A stretch of 64,000 nt of DNA, taken from the NCBI RefSeq assembly GCF_025136295.1, contig NZ_CP062788.1, forward strand, positions 1,829,001-1,893,000, written 5' to 3'. Source of the stretch: Aestuariispira ectoiniformans. Its GTDB lineage: Bacteria > Pseudomonadota > Alphaproteobacteria > UBA8366 > Aestuariispiraceae. The notes under the pieces are model-generated. The model was not told where the DNA came from. It made no database searches and saw only the letters and a list, made by a program, of their open reading frames with translations. Every line of letters starts with the position of its first letter. Position 1 is the first letter of the stretch. Of the stretch, positions 1 through 7,673 are shown in pieces. Made by a program: the position numbers and the translations under genes.

Positions 1-324
1 ATGGCCGCCCGTGATATGGCCGGTTTCATGGGCGATAACGCCGATCACCTGAGAGGCGTCGTCGGCTGCCATGAGCAATCCGGTATGGATGAAAATCCGT
101 TGACCACCGGCGACAAAGGCGTTCAGGCGCGGGTCTTTGATCAGGTGAATACGCACCGTTTGCACGTCCAGACCGGCGGCATTGAAGATCGGCGCGCTAT
201 AGTAGCGCACGGCATTTTCTATTTCCGTATCGCGAATAAAGCTTAAATTCCTTGCCTGCGCGGTTGCCCCTGTGGCAAGACCGATAGCCAGCGTGATCAA
301 GGAAAACGTATAAAGAAGACGCAT
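1..324 (-). CDS. M48-family zinc metalloprotease, N-terminal part (gene runs off the window)
   Basis: Only the first 108 residues are visible; the C-terminus lies beyond the left edge. The protein opens with a signal peptide (MRLLYTFSLITLAIGLATGATAQA) and reaches the zinc site HETGH at residues 99-103, inside the context VIGVIAHETGHITGGH. That context is typical of periplasmic BepA-like/Ste24p-type M48 peptidases, which handle outer-membrane protein quality control and often carry TPRs at the C-terminus (not visible here). The start ATG lies only 6 bp from the divergent start at 331, so the two promoters must overlap coding sequence, or the neighbour starts further in. The family call is firm; the exact role is inferred. 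Confidence 0.85.
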   Translation of the reverse strand, partial: MRLLYTFSLITLAIGLATGATAQARNLSFIRDTEIENAVRYYSAPIFNAAGLDVQTVRIHLIKDPRLNAFVAGGQRIFIHTGLLMAADDASQVIGVIAHETGHITGGH

Positions 325-330
325 AAAGAC

Positions 331-1989
331 ATGCCTGATTATAAAACCAATAGCAGTAATCTAGTGTCGCGACGTAAACTTCGCAAATCATTCGCAGCCA
401 TTATTCTTGCCGGAGCGGCTTTGGCCGGCTGCAGCAGTGATAGCAGCGACGTGCAGCGAGGAACAATCGGGTATGTCAGTGGCTTCTACGGCGGTGTCGC
501 GGGTGACGAGCCTCATGCCGTTCTGGTGGGCCGCGATGTTCTGACCGCAGGCGGCAATGCGGCGGACGCGGCAGTGGCCATGATTTTTACAATGACAGTA
601 ACCTCGCCGGCGAATGTCAGCCTGGCAGGCGGTGGCGCCTGCGTCGTGCATGACGCCAATGTCGGGGTGACCGAGGCGCTGGACTTCATTGGTGGCCCTG
701 GAACCGGGCGGGGCGGCGACCGCCCTACGGCTGTACCTGCCCTGCCACGTGGCATGGTGGCCCTGCATGCGCGCTACGGATCAGTCGACTGGCGTGGACT
801 TGTTGCCAAGGCGGAATCCATGGCGCGCCTTGGGCACCGTATGTCCCGGGCGTCGGCCCGTGAACTGGCACTGGTGGCACGGCCCCTGTTTGCCGACCCG
901 GAGGCGCGGAAGATTTTCCTGAGTCCCAATGGCAAGCCCTACGGCGAAGGCGAGAAGTTCTCGCAGCTGGACCTGGCGGCCATGCTCGGCAAGATCCGGG
1001 CGTCGGGTGGCGGCGTTTTCTATGAAGGCGTAACGGCAAGGAATTTGGTGGATGCCGTGCGTCGGGCCGGTGGGTCGCTGACCGTCGAGGACCTCCGGAA
1101 TTACCGCCCGGTCTGGCGGGAGACCTTGCAGGTGCCGGTTGGCGATGACGTTGCGCATTTCGCGCCGACACCGGCGGGCGGGTTGCTCGGCGCGCAGGCC
1201 GCGGCAATGGATTGGTATGACGATCGTTACGAGGATGCTGACGCCGCAGAGCGTGCGCATCTGCAAACGGAAGTACTCAAACGGGCCTATGCGGAACGCC
1301 GCCGTTATCTGATGCCGGACTGGACGGTCCGGGGCGATACGGAACAAATGCTGTCCGGCGAGCATATTGAAAAGCTGATGAGCAATTTCAATCCGGACAA
1401 GGCGACGTCTGTTCTGGAAATCGGGGCGGCACCGGACGCACAGGAAAACGGTGCGGGCACGGGGATTGTCGTTGTCGACCGCACGGGAATGGCTGTGTCC
1501 TGCGAGTTAGGGCTCAACAACATGTTCGGTACGGGCCGGGTGGCACCGGGCACGGGCATGATCCTCGCTGCTGCGCCGAAAGGCGGGACACGCAATTCGC
1601 TGAACCTTTCTCCGATGATTGTCGCGAACCCGAATACGTTCAATTTCCGCTATGCGGCGGCGGGCGGCGGGGGCATTGCCCATGCTGCGGCTATGCTGCA
1701 GGTCGCCAGCGACGTATTGCTCGGCGGCAAGGCTGTCGACGAGGCAGTTGAAGCGCCTCGCCTGTCCCCTGGGCCGAAACTGGAACGGACCTATGTGGAA
1801 GAGGCTGAAAGTGAAGTCATTCAACAGGCCCTGCGGGATCGCGGTCATGCGGTGAAGACGATCAAGCAGATGGCGCGGATCAATGCGATGTATTGTGCAT
1901 CGGGTTTGCCGGTCGAAGGGGGCGATGATCCTGACTGCGGCATCCGTCAGGACCCGCGATGGCATGGCCTTTCGGTCATCGCGAAGTGA
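331..1989 (+). CDS. Gamma-glutamyltransferase-like lipoprotein
   Basis: This 552-residue protein has the gamma-glutamyltranspeptidase (Ntn-hydrolase) fold: an N-terminal GGNAADAAVAM segment, a conserved LSPMIV stretch and a glycine-rich AAGGGGIAH loop near the C-terminus. A lipobox (LAGC, Cys34) predicts a periplasmic lipoprotein. In active enzymes the small subunit begins with the nucleophile Thr in a TTH-x-S-VVD context. Here the aligned stretch is GAGTGIVVVD, so Gly376 sits at the nucleophile position and Thr377 at the following one. The substrate-binding DFRE motif of the large subunit reads DFIG. Autoprocessing and classical activity are therefore doubtful. The start is uncertain: ATG 331 leaves 6 bp to the divergent protease gene, and GTG 364 is an in-frame alternative. 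Confidence 0.8.
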   Translation: MPDYKTNSSNLVSRRKLRKSFAAIILAGAALAGCSSDSSDVQRGTIGYVSGFYGGVAGDEPHAVLVGRDVLTAGGNAADAAVAMIFTMTVTSPANVSLAGGGACVVHDANVGVTEALDFIGGPGTGRGGDRPTAVPALPRGMVALHARYGSVDWRGLVAKAESMARLGHRMSRASARELALVARPLFADPEARKIFLSPNGKPYGEGEKFSQLDLAAMLGKIRASGGGVFYEGVTARNLVDAVRRAGGSLTVEDLRNYRPVWRETLQVPVGDDVAHFAPTPAGGLLGAQAAAMDWYDDRYEDADAAERAHLQTEVLKRAYAERRRYLMPDWTVRGDTEQMLSGEHIEKLMSNFNPDKATSVLEIGAAPDAQENGAGTGIVVVDRTGMAVSCELGLNNMFGTGRVAPGTGMILAAAPKGGTRNSLNLSPMIVANPNTFNFRYAAAGGGGIAHAAAMLQVASDVLLGGKAVDEAVEAPRLSPGPKLERTYVEEAESEVIQQALRDRGHAVKTIKQMARINAMYCASGLPVEGGDDPDCGIRQDPRWHGLSVIAK

Positions 1990-2038
1990 TATTTTCGCGT
2001 AATCCCGGTGTTGTTGCTTAGTGGTATAGGAAAGTCGG

Positions 2039-3193
2039 ATGAGCCTCAAACTGTCCAAGCGGTCTGAAATCCCGCCGTTCATTGTCATGGAAGTCATGCG
2101 GGCCGCGTCCGAGCGCGGCCGCGAAAATAAGGCGGTTTATCATCTGGAAGTCGGCCAGCCGGGTACAACCGCGCCGCGCGGCGTGATCGAGGCGGCAAAA
2201 GCTGCTCTGGAAAGTGACAAAATCGGCTATACCGTGGCCATGGGGATTCCGGAACTGCGCGAGGGCATCGCCGGGCACTACAAGCGGGTCTACGACGTTG
2301 CGGTGGACCCGGAACGCATTCTGGTGACGACCGGGTCCTCTGCAGGTTTTCTGGTGTCCTTCCTGTCGGCTTTCGACCCCGGCGACCGTGTTGCCCTGGC
2401 GGCACCGGGCTATCCCTGCTATCGCCATATTCTGAATGTGCTGGGTGTGGAGCCGGTCTGTCTGCTGAGCGGCCCGGAAGACCGTTATCAACCGACCCCG
2501 GCGCTGCTGGAACAGGCAATGAAAGAAGGCCCCATCGATGGTCTGATCGTTGCCAGCCCGTCCAACCCCAGCGGGACGATGCTGGGGACGGAGGAAATGA
2601 AAGCCCTTGCGGATTTTTGCGCGAAACATGATATCCGGCTGATTTCCGACGAGATCTATCAGGGCATCAGCTACGGCCATCCCTCGGAGACCATGCTGTC
2701 GCATGATCCGAACTGTGTCGTGATCAACAGTTTTTCCAAATATTTCTCTATGACCGGCTGGCGGCTGGGCTGGATGGTCCTGCCGGAGGACATGATGAGG
2801 GCCGGGGAGTGCCTCGCCCAGAACCTGTTTATTTCAGCACCGACACTCAGCCAGATCGCGGCGGTGGCAGCCTTCGACTGCTATGACGAACTGGAAGCGA
2901 ATGTGGCGCGTTACGCGGAAAACCGGGACGTTCTGTTGAATGAGCTGCCCGGGATCGGCTTTGACAAACTGGCGCCGTCGGACGGCGCCTTCTATATCTA
3001 TGCCGACGTTGGGCATATGACCAATGACAGTCAGGAATTCTGTAGCCTTATCCTGCGCGAGACGGGAGTTGCCGTGACACCGGGCCTTGATTTCGATCCG
3101 GATCGGGGCAATCGCACTATGCGCTTTTCCTTCGCGGCGAGCACGGATGATGTGGTTGGTGCGGTCAAGGCATTGAAGGCCTGGAAACGTTAG
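2039..3193 (+). CDS. PLP-dependent class I/II aminotransferase
   Basis: The 384-residue protein is a fold-type I aminotransferase. It shows the SPSNPSGT substrate/PLP loop, the SDEIYQGISYG segment with the PLP-contacting Asp and Tyr, and the Schiff-base lysine Lys234 in SFSKYFSMTGWRLGW. A C-terminal arginine in NRTMRFSFA should bind the substrate carboxylate. The family includes aspartate and aromatic aminotransferases, and the substrate cannot be told from sequence. It follows the GGT-like gene by 49 bp in the same direction and overlaps the convergent DUF2062 gene by 4 bp at its 3' end. Confidence 0.92.
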   Translation: MSLKLSKRSEIPPFIVMEVMRAASERGRENKAVYHLEVGQPGTTAPRGVIEAAKAALESDKIGYTVAMGIPELREGIAGHYKRVYDVAVDPERILVTTGSSAGFLVSFLSAFDPGDRVALAAPGYPCYRHILNVLGVEPVCLLSGPEDRYQPTPALLEQAMKEGPIDGLIVASPSNPSGTMLGTEEMKALADFCAKHDIRLISDEIYQGISYGHPSETMLSHDPNCVVINSFSKYFSMTGWRLGWMVLPEDMMRAGECLAQNLFISAPTLSQIAAVAAFDCYDELEANVARYAENRDVLLNELPGIGFDKLAPSDGAFYIYADVGHMTNDSQEFCSLILRETGVAVTPGLDFDPDRGNRTMRFSFAASTDDVVGAVKALKAWKR

Positions 3194-3834
3194 CTGTTGT
3201 CTTCCCGCGCGGCCTTCATCCTGCTGTAGCTTTTGGCAGCCTGCAACGAGAACCAGTAGCCAAGGACGCTGAGGATAATGGCATAGGGCAGGCAGCCGAC
3301 AATGATGCTGAGCCCGATGTTTTCGATCAGATCCCAGATGAACTTGAAGGACCCTTCAAGGGTCTCCGTCGCGGCCATGTTGGATTCAATATGCTTGGAG
3401 AAGGCCTCGAAACTGAACCGCTGGCCGTCGCCGGGCAAAATGAACAGGCCGGTGACATAGAACAGGTAATAAAGCGGTATCATCGTGGCGGCGTTGGAAA
3501 GCCATGACCAGGCGATCGCCAGGATCAGACTGAAATTCCACTGGAACTGCCGGGCCAACCACCACAGAATTGCCACGAGCGGCATTTGAATGCCGACGGT
3601 CGGTGTCATGCCGATAAACAGACCGATTGCCACGCCCCATGCGATAACCTTGGGCGAGCGCCGCTCCCGGCGCATCGGGACAAAGAGGCGGTAATAGACC
3701 AGCCGCGCCATTTTAGAGTCGAACCGATGGCGGTTGCTGCGATGGCGCAGGCGTCCGAACCAGCCGCGCTCTCCCGCTTTATTGTCGTCTTCCTGCGCCA
3801 GGGTGGCGTTTTGCTTCTGGTCCTGTGCCGTCAT
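3190..3834 (-). CDS. DUF2062 domain membrane protein
   Basis: This 214-residue protein has a basic N-terminus, an RRERRSPKVIAWGVAIGLFIGMTPTVGIQMPL segment and further hydrophobic helices. The pattern GxFIGxxPxxGxQ is the hallmark of DUF2062. These are inner-membrane proteins of unknown biochemical function, often found beside lipid or glycosyl transfer genes. Its ATG overlaps the stop of the upstream CDP-alcohol phosphatidyltransferase gene (ATGA), so the two are almost certainly co-translated. That hints at a shared role in membrane lipid metabolism, which is inference. Confidence 0.85.
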   Translation of the reverse strand: MTAQDQKQNATLAQEDDNKAGERGWFGRLRHRSNRHRFDSKMARLVYYRLFVPMRRERRSPKVIAWGVAIGLFIGMTPTVGIQMPLVAILWWLARQFQWNFSLILAIAWSWLSNAATMIPLYYLFYVTGLFILPGDGQRFSFEAFSKHIESNMAATETLEGSFKFIWDLIENIGLSIIVGCLPYAIILSVLGYWFSLQAAKSYSRMKAAREDNS

Positions 3835-4448
3835 GAGGCTGCCCCTTGTCCGCCATGAAGGTGATGCCGGTAAATACGATATAGGGCATGAAGTAGATAA
3901 AAGCTGTAATAGGCGGCAAAAAGCATCATCAAATACTGCACAAAATCATACTGGAACAGACCGGATACACAGTAGACGAAATAGAAGAAATATTTGATAC
4001 GGATAAAAGTCCAGATCGTGACTTTTTTCTGGTTTGCATAGATTGCCAGCGGAATGAACGACAGATAGCTGCTGGCGAAGAGAACCGCGCCGATCGGGTT
4101 GGACCCAAGATGCCAGGTAGCCGCCGCGGCAACAAAGGCAACGCCCGCCTGGTCTGCGGCGATGTCGAGCATCGCGCCGCCTTCGTTGTCGATTTGCATG
4201 CGCCGGGCAACCGGCCCGTCCAGTCCATCGAGGACGCAATAGCTGAACAACAGTATTGAAACAGTCAGCCAGTGGTCGAGGACAGGCAGGCTGCTTCCTG
4301 CCAGCAACAGCAATACTGCAAATATAGTGATGTGGTAGGGACGAATGCGACAACGGATAAGGGTATCAGACAGGGGGGCGAGAAAGGTATCCCGCCAACT
4401 GGCAAATGCTTTCTGCTTTGCGCGTTCCGTTTCGTTGAAATAATCCAT
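3831..4448 (-). CDS. CDP-alcohol phosphatidyltransferase family protein
   Basis: The protein carries a complete CDP-alcohol phosphotransferase signature, DG-x2-AR-x8-G-x3-D-x3-D, within DGLDGPVARRMQIDNEGG...D...D at residues about 74-99. Several hydrophobic helices follow, ending in a Tyr-rich C-terminal helix. The family transfers a phosphoalcohol from a CDP-linked donor (for example CDP-diacylglycerol) to an acceptor alcohol at the inner membrane. The acceptor cannot be assigned. I chose ATG 4448; an in-frame TTG at 4478 would add 10 residues, but neither has a strong Shine-Dalgarno. It lies between a PHP-type phosphoesterase gene (100 bp upstream) and DUF2062 (4-bp overlap), an arrangement suggesting a synthase plus phosphatase pair. 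Confidence 0.88.
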   Translation of the reverse strand: MDYFNETERAKQKAFASWRDTFLAPLSDTLIRCRIRPYHITIFAVLLLLAGSSLPVLDHWLTVSILLFSYCVLDGLDGPVARRMQIDNEGGAMLDIAADQAGVAFVAAAATWHLGSNPIGAVLFASSYLSFIPLAIYANQKKVTIWTFIRIKYFFYFVYCVSGLFQYDFVQYLMMLFAAYYSFYLLHALYRIYRHHLHGGQGAAS

Positions 4449-4548
4449 CCGGCAATCCACATGCTGGCCAAAACCCAAGGGCCCGCAGGTCTTCTATCTC
4501 AAAAGTCGGGATTGCTCAATCGGTGCTGTGTGAAAAGCCGCAAACCGC

Positions 4549-5496
4549 TTAGGGGACATCGCGTATCGGTGCTGCCGCGGCGGGGTGCTTGTGGGCGGCG
4601 CCACTGGAAAGACCGGTCTTTTGGGCTTTCTTTTCAACTGCTTCGCCAAAGGTGCAATAGCCGCTTTGCATCATATGCCACAGCTTCAGCAGGTTTCTTT
4701 CGCTGTGGTCGCGCACTGGCGTTTCCGCAAAATGGTGGCGCTGCTGCAAAAAGGCGAACCAGTCTTCGGGGCGTTTTCCGTCCGGCGCGGGCACGCTGCC
4801 GACGATGGTCTGGTGGCGCGGGAAATGGGCATCGGAACTTACCGCCAGCCCGACGCCGTCCATTCGGAATTCTTCAGGCAGCCGATAGGTATATTCCACA
4901 TTACGCTGCAGCTTGGGCGGGCCGGGGACCTTCCCGTCGCGCATGCCGTTTTCCAGAAAATGCAGACTCAGCCCGTTGTGGATTTCAATATAGTCCACAT
5001 GCTCCTGCATGTTCATGAAGGTTTCGGTGCCCAGCACGTTCGCCATCCCCGTCTTGCCGGGTGTGAACGGGTGCGGGATGATCGTGATGGCACCTGTGTC
5101 GGCGCGAAGCTTTGCGAGGTCCGCGACGTTCCAGGAAAAAGGCCGGATAATCCGCAAGGCCTGGCGCAGGGCGTCTTCGCTGCGATAGATGAAGATAACG
5201 TCGACGCCTTCCTTGCTGATGGCTTCGACCGCAGGCAGGATTTCCGTCGGCAGGTCGAGGGTGACATCGCGCAGATAAAGATAAGCGTCCAGCGGGTTTT
5301 TGTAGGCGTGCTCAGTCGATGCGACGTAATCCACCTTGCTTTCACTCAAATATTTCCGGTGCTTCGCCAAGCGTCGGTCGCGTTTCCAACGCGGCATCCG
5401 GTATACATTTGTGTGATAGTGGAGATCGAAGGTTACACGGTTACTTTGCACGGCTGATTCCCAGTCGTTAATGTCGTCGTCGCTACCCGCGCTCAT
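4549..5496 (-). CDS. PHP-domain phosphoesterase-like protein
   Basis: This 315-residue protein shows the scattered metal-ligand motifs of the PHP (polymerase and histidinol phosphatase) superfamily in order: DLHYHT near residue 24, STEH near 60, an acidic PAVEAI segment, IIPHPF, EIHNG and SSDAH. PHP enzymes use these His/Asp residues to bind a two- or three-metal centre and hydrolyse phosphate esters. No DNA polymerase or histidinol-phosphatase context is present. The neighbours on the same strand are a CDP-alcohol phosphatidyltransferase and DUF2062, so a lipid phosphate substrate is a reasonable guess only. No clear Shine-Dalgarno precedes the ATG. Confidence 0.82.
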   Translation of the reverse strand: MSAGSDDDINDWESAVQSNRVTFDLHYHTNVYRMPRWKRDRRLAKHRKYLSESKVDYVASTEHAYKNPLDAYLYLRDVTLDLPTEILPAVEAISKEGVDVIFIYRSEDALRQALRIIRPFSWNVADLAKLRADTGAITIIPHPFTPGKTGMANVLGTETFMNMQEHVDYIEIHNGLSLHFLENGMRDGKVPGPPKLQRNVEYTYRLPEEFRMDGVGLAVSSDAHFPRHQTIVGSVPAPDGKRPEDWFAFLQQRHHFAETPVRDHSERNLLKLWHMMQSGYCTFGEAVEKKAQKTGLSSGAAHKHPAAAAPIRDVP

Positions 5497-5595
5497 CGGG
5501 TAAGTCGCAGCTTACGAGTTGGACACTAACATGAGTGCGAATGAATTGCACGTTCCGTTGCCGAAAATCCAAGATATCCGCGAGCATTGGTATTA

Positions 5596-5613
5596 AGCCC
5601 GGAAAGCCGGGCT
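5596..5613 (-). terminator. Hairpin after DUF6494 gene
   Basis: A perfect 7-bp GC-rich stem (AGCCCGG/CCGGGCT) with a 4-nt loop lies just downstream of the DUF6494 stop codon on the reverse strand. The following T-run is short, so termination efficiency is uncertain. Confidence 0.5.
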
Positions 5614-5620
5614 GTTCCGG

Positions 5621-5824
5621 CTATTCCAGGTCGATCATGCCGTCGATGGTAATATCCAGGGCGATACCTGCGACCGTAAGGCGCACCTGTGCCGGTAGCT
5701 GGTTGTCGGCCAGTGTGCCGTCTTCAACGGCTTTCCAGACGGCCTTTTCAATTTCGCGCTGCGCGTTCACGCCGATCTTCTTGAGGAATTTTCGGGTGCT
5801 CATGTTGAAGACATCTTCATTCAT
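5621..5824 (-). CDS. DUF6494 family small protein
   Basis: The 67-residue protein MNEDVFNMSTRKFLKKIGVNAQ... matches the compact DUF6494 family of alphaproteobacteria, a conserved small soluble protein of unknown function. It has an N-terminal helix, a mid segment AVWKAVEDG and a C-terminal beta-rich VRLTVAGIALDITIDG. A strong Shine-Dalgarno (GGGGAGG) precedes the ATG. It sits alone between the PHP gene (124 bp downstream) and the methyltransferase-like gene (41 bp upstream). Confidence 0.85.
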   Translation of the reverse strand: MNEDVFNMSTRKFLKKIGVNAQREIEKAVWKAVEDGTLADNQLPAQVRLTVAGIALDITIDGMIDLE

Positions 5825-5865
5825 TACGGCCTCCCCATTGCAGTAATACGGCTGTGATTATGCCT

Positions 5866-6444
5866 CTATGCTACCATTTTTCCGGTGGCTTCATAAGGTT
5901 TTTGCAAGACTGTGCGATACTGCCTGCGGTCGGAGCATTGATGGGAGATCTGCAATCCTGCGCGTGAGGCTGCATTGGACAGCTTCTTTATGCGATGCCT
6001 GCAGATGAACAGGCCGGTCAGGGTGATTTCCGTTCGACCGCCCGGATGCAGGGCATCATGACAGGACGGAAGCAGGGCGTCACAGTTACCCGTCGTGCAC
6101 CAGTCATTGTGCAGGAGGATAAGGTCAAATCGGCCATAGTCCGCGACGAGTTGCTGAAAATGGTTGCCGGCGGCGAGGCGATGGAGGTGGATACGCGCTC
6201 CGTCGGAAACGGTTGTCTTCCACAGGTCCTCAGCCAGTATTTCCAGGTCTTTTTCCCGCTGCGCAGCGACAATGACATGGCCACCGGGGCCTGCCTGTTC
6301 AGACAACTTCCGGATATAGGAGGCCTCGGTTGTCCCCATACATAGGACGGTTGCACCGGTGGAGGCGTTTGGGAGATCGTATTCGGGTTGCCGTTGCCTC
6401 ATGGCGTTTGAGGAGAAGCATCTGCGGCTTGTGCTGTGAAACAT
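5866..6444 (-). CDS. Methyltransferase-fold (SAM-dependent-like) protein
   Basis: The 192-residue product has a Rossmann-like layout: a first strand with ATVLCMGTTEASYIRKLSEQAGPGGHVIVAAQ, a later acidic strand FDLILLHNDW and a HPGGRTEI segment. This resembles class I methyltransferases, where a glycine motif, a 'P/GGG' turn and an Asp at the end of strand 4 bind SAM. The glycine motif I is degenerate (CMGTTEA), so catalytic activity is uncertain. I chose ATG 6444 because a GGAG lies 8 nt upstream; longer in-frame starts would run into the MarR gene. It lies 20 bp downstream of MarR and is probably co-transcribed. Confidence 0.6.
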   Translation of the reverse strand: MFHSTSRRCFSSNAMRQRQPEYDLPNASTGATVLCMGTTEASYIRKLSEQAGPGGHVIVAAQREKDLEILAEDLWKTTVSDGARIHLHRLAAGNHFQQLVADYGRFDLILLHNDWCTTGNCDALLPSCHDALHPGGRTEITLTGLFICRHRIKKLSNAASRAGLQISHQCSDRRQYRTVLQKPYEATGKMVA

Positions 6445-6463
6445 ATCTTTGTCTCCGGAAGGC

Positions 6464-6958
6464 CTAATTTTCGAGTGTATCCTGTTGCTGGTGAAGCTTG
6501 AGGATATCGAAGATTTCATTCAGGTTTCTCTCAAGGCGTTCAATGCCATTCGCCAGATCGTTCCCGTAGTATTGTTCGAAGATGCCTACGGTTTGGCGAT
6601 GATAGGCCATATGGGCGTCGAACCCCTTCTGACCCAGTGGCGTCAGGCGCAGCAAGACCTCCTTGGCGTTGTCTTCCGCCTTATACTTTTCAACCAGGTC
6701 TTTTTTTGCCAGCTTGCTGACCATCTGGGAGGCCGCACCTTTTGTGACTTTCATATGCGCAGCCAGCTCGTTGATGTTCAGCTTCTGGACGCGGCCAATG
6801 GCGTCGATCGTGTGGATTTCCGATACGGTAAGCGTGTGGCCGGTGTTGAACTCTCTGGGTTTGCTGTCCAACTCCAGCCAAAGATCGACAATGTCGTAAA
6901 ACTGCTCTGTCAGGCGACAAATCCTGTCAGGGTGGTTATGCGGGTCGGCCTGGGACAT
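6464..6958 (-). CDS. MarR-family transcriptional regulator
   Basis: This 164-residue protein has the MarR winged-helix layout: a helical N-terminus (ICRLTEQFYDIVDLWLEL), the recognition region LNINELAAHMKVTKGAASQMVSKLAKKDLVEKYKAEDNAKEVLLRLTPLG, and a C-terminal dimerisation helix. MarR proteins are homodimeric repressors released by small ligands. A perfect inverted repeat lies 20 bp upstream of its start codon (6978-6996), consistent with autoregulation. The neighbouring methyltransferase-like gene is likely in the same transcription unit. Confidence 0.93.
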   Translation of the reverse strand: MSQADPHNHPDRICRLTEQFYDIVDLWLELDSKPREFNTGHTLTVSEIHTIDAIGRVQKLNINELAAHMKVTKGAASQMVSKLAKKDLVEKYKAEDNAKEVLLRLTPLGQKGFDAHMAYHRQTVGIFEQYYGNDLANGIERLERNLNEIFDILKLHQQQDTLEN

Positions 6959-6977
6959 TGCTCAATCATCCGATTGG

Positions 6978-6996
6978 TTGTTTAGCGACTAAACAA
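6978..6996. promoter_or_regulatory. Palindromic MarR operator candidate
   Basis: The sequence TTGTTTAGCGACTAAACAA is a perfect inverted repeat: 8-bp arms around a 3-bp centre. It lies 20 bp upstream of the marR-type start codon. MarR dimers typically bind 16-20 bp palindromes of this kind in their own promoters. Confidence 0.75.
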
Positions 6997-7134
6997 TATT
7001 GTATGCCGTGAAGCAGGTCAATAGGTCAGGCGGGGGCTATGACGTGGCCTCGAATCAGTCTATGGTCCCTGCAAAACAACCCTTGATAATTCTTTTTGGC
7101 CCATCGCATTCACGCGTTGGGCTGGTGTGGACGG

Positions 7135-7620
7135 ATGGCGACAGAAAGACAACATGCAGCATTGCCCTATGTCGTTTGCAACGGCGAGGTAGAGGTCCTG
7201 CTGATCACCAGCCGGGATACACAGCGCTGGGTCATTCCTAAAGGCTGGCCGAAGAAGAAAATGACCGCTTACGAACTGGCGGCGCTCGAGGCCTATGAAG
7301 AGGCGGGGCTGCAAGGCGAGATCGATGAGGTGCCGCTTGGCGACTACCACTATATCAAGCGGCTGAAGGGCGACGAGGAGACCCTTGTGCGTGTCGATGT
7401 TTATCCCTTGCTTGTCGAAAGCCAGCTTCTGGACTGGCCAGAGAAGGGGCAGCGCCAATTAAACTGGGTCCGGCCCGAGCAGGCGGCCCGAATGGTGGAT
7501 GAAAAGGAATTATCATTGCTTTTGAAGGTCTTCAGGGCGGAAAAAGCGAAAAGTCGAAGGGCGGGACTGGTTTCATCTGTCACAAATGCGGTCAAACGCC
7601 TGTTGATACGGGCGGTCTAA
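7135..7620 (+). CDS. Nudix hydrolase (DIPP-like)
   Basis: The 161-residue protein contains a Nudix box, KGWPKKKMTAYELAALEAYEEAGLQG. The catalytic core EAYEEAGL is intact, but the first Glu and the Arg of the consensus (G-x5-E-x7-RE-U-x-EE-x-G-U) read Met and Leu. Variants of this kind occur in the bacterial diadenosine/diphosphoinositol polyphosphate hydrolase-like group. ATG 7135 is preferred over an upstream in-frame TTG because the conserved domain begins soon after it. The gene lies 53 bp upstream of a phosphate permease in the same direction, which suggests a phosphate-metabolism link. Confidence 0.85.
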   Translation: MATERQHAALPYVVCNGEVEVLLITSRDTQRWVIPKGWPKKKMTAYELAALEAYEEAGLQGEIDEVPLGDYHYIKRLKGDEETLVRVDVYPLLVESQLLDWPEKGQRQLNWVRPEQAARMVDEKELSLLLKVFRAEKAKSRRAGLVSSVTNAVKRLLIRAV

Positions 7621-7673
7621 TCGTATAGACGCCCTTCGCAACCGATAGTGATTTAGCAATTGAGTAGTCAGTT

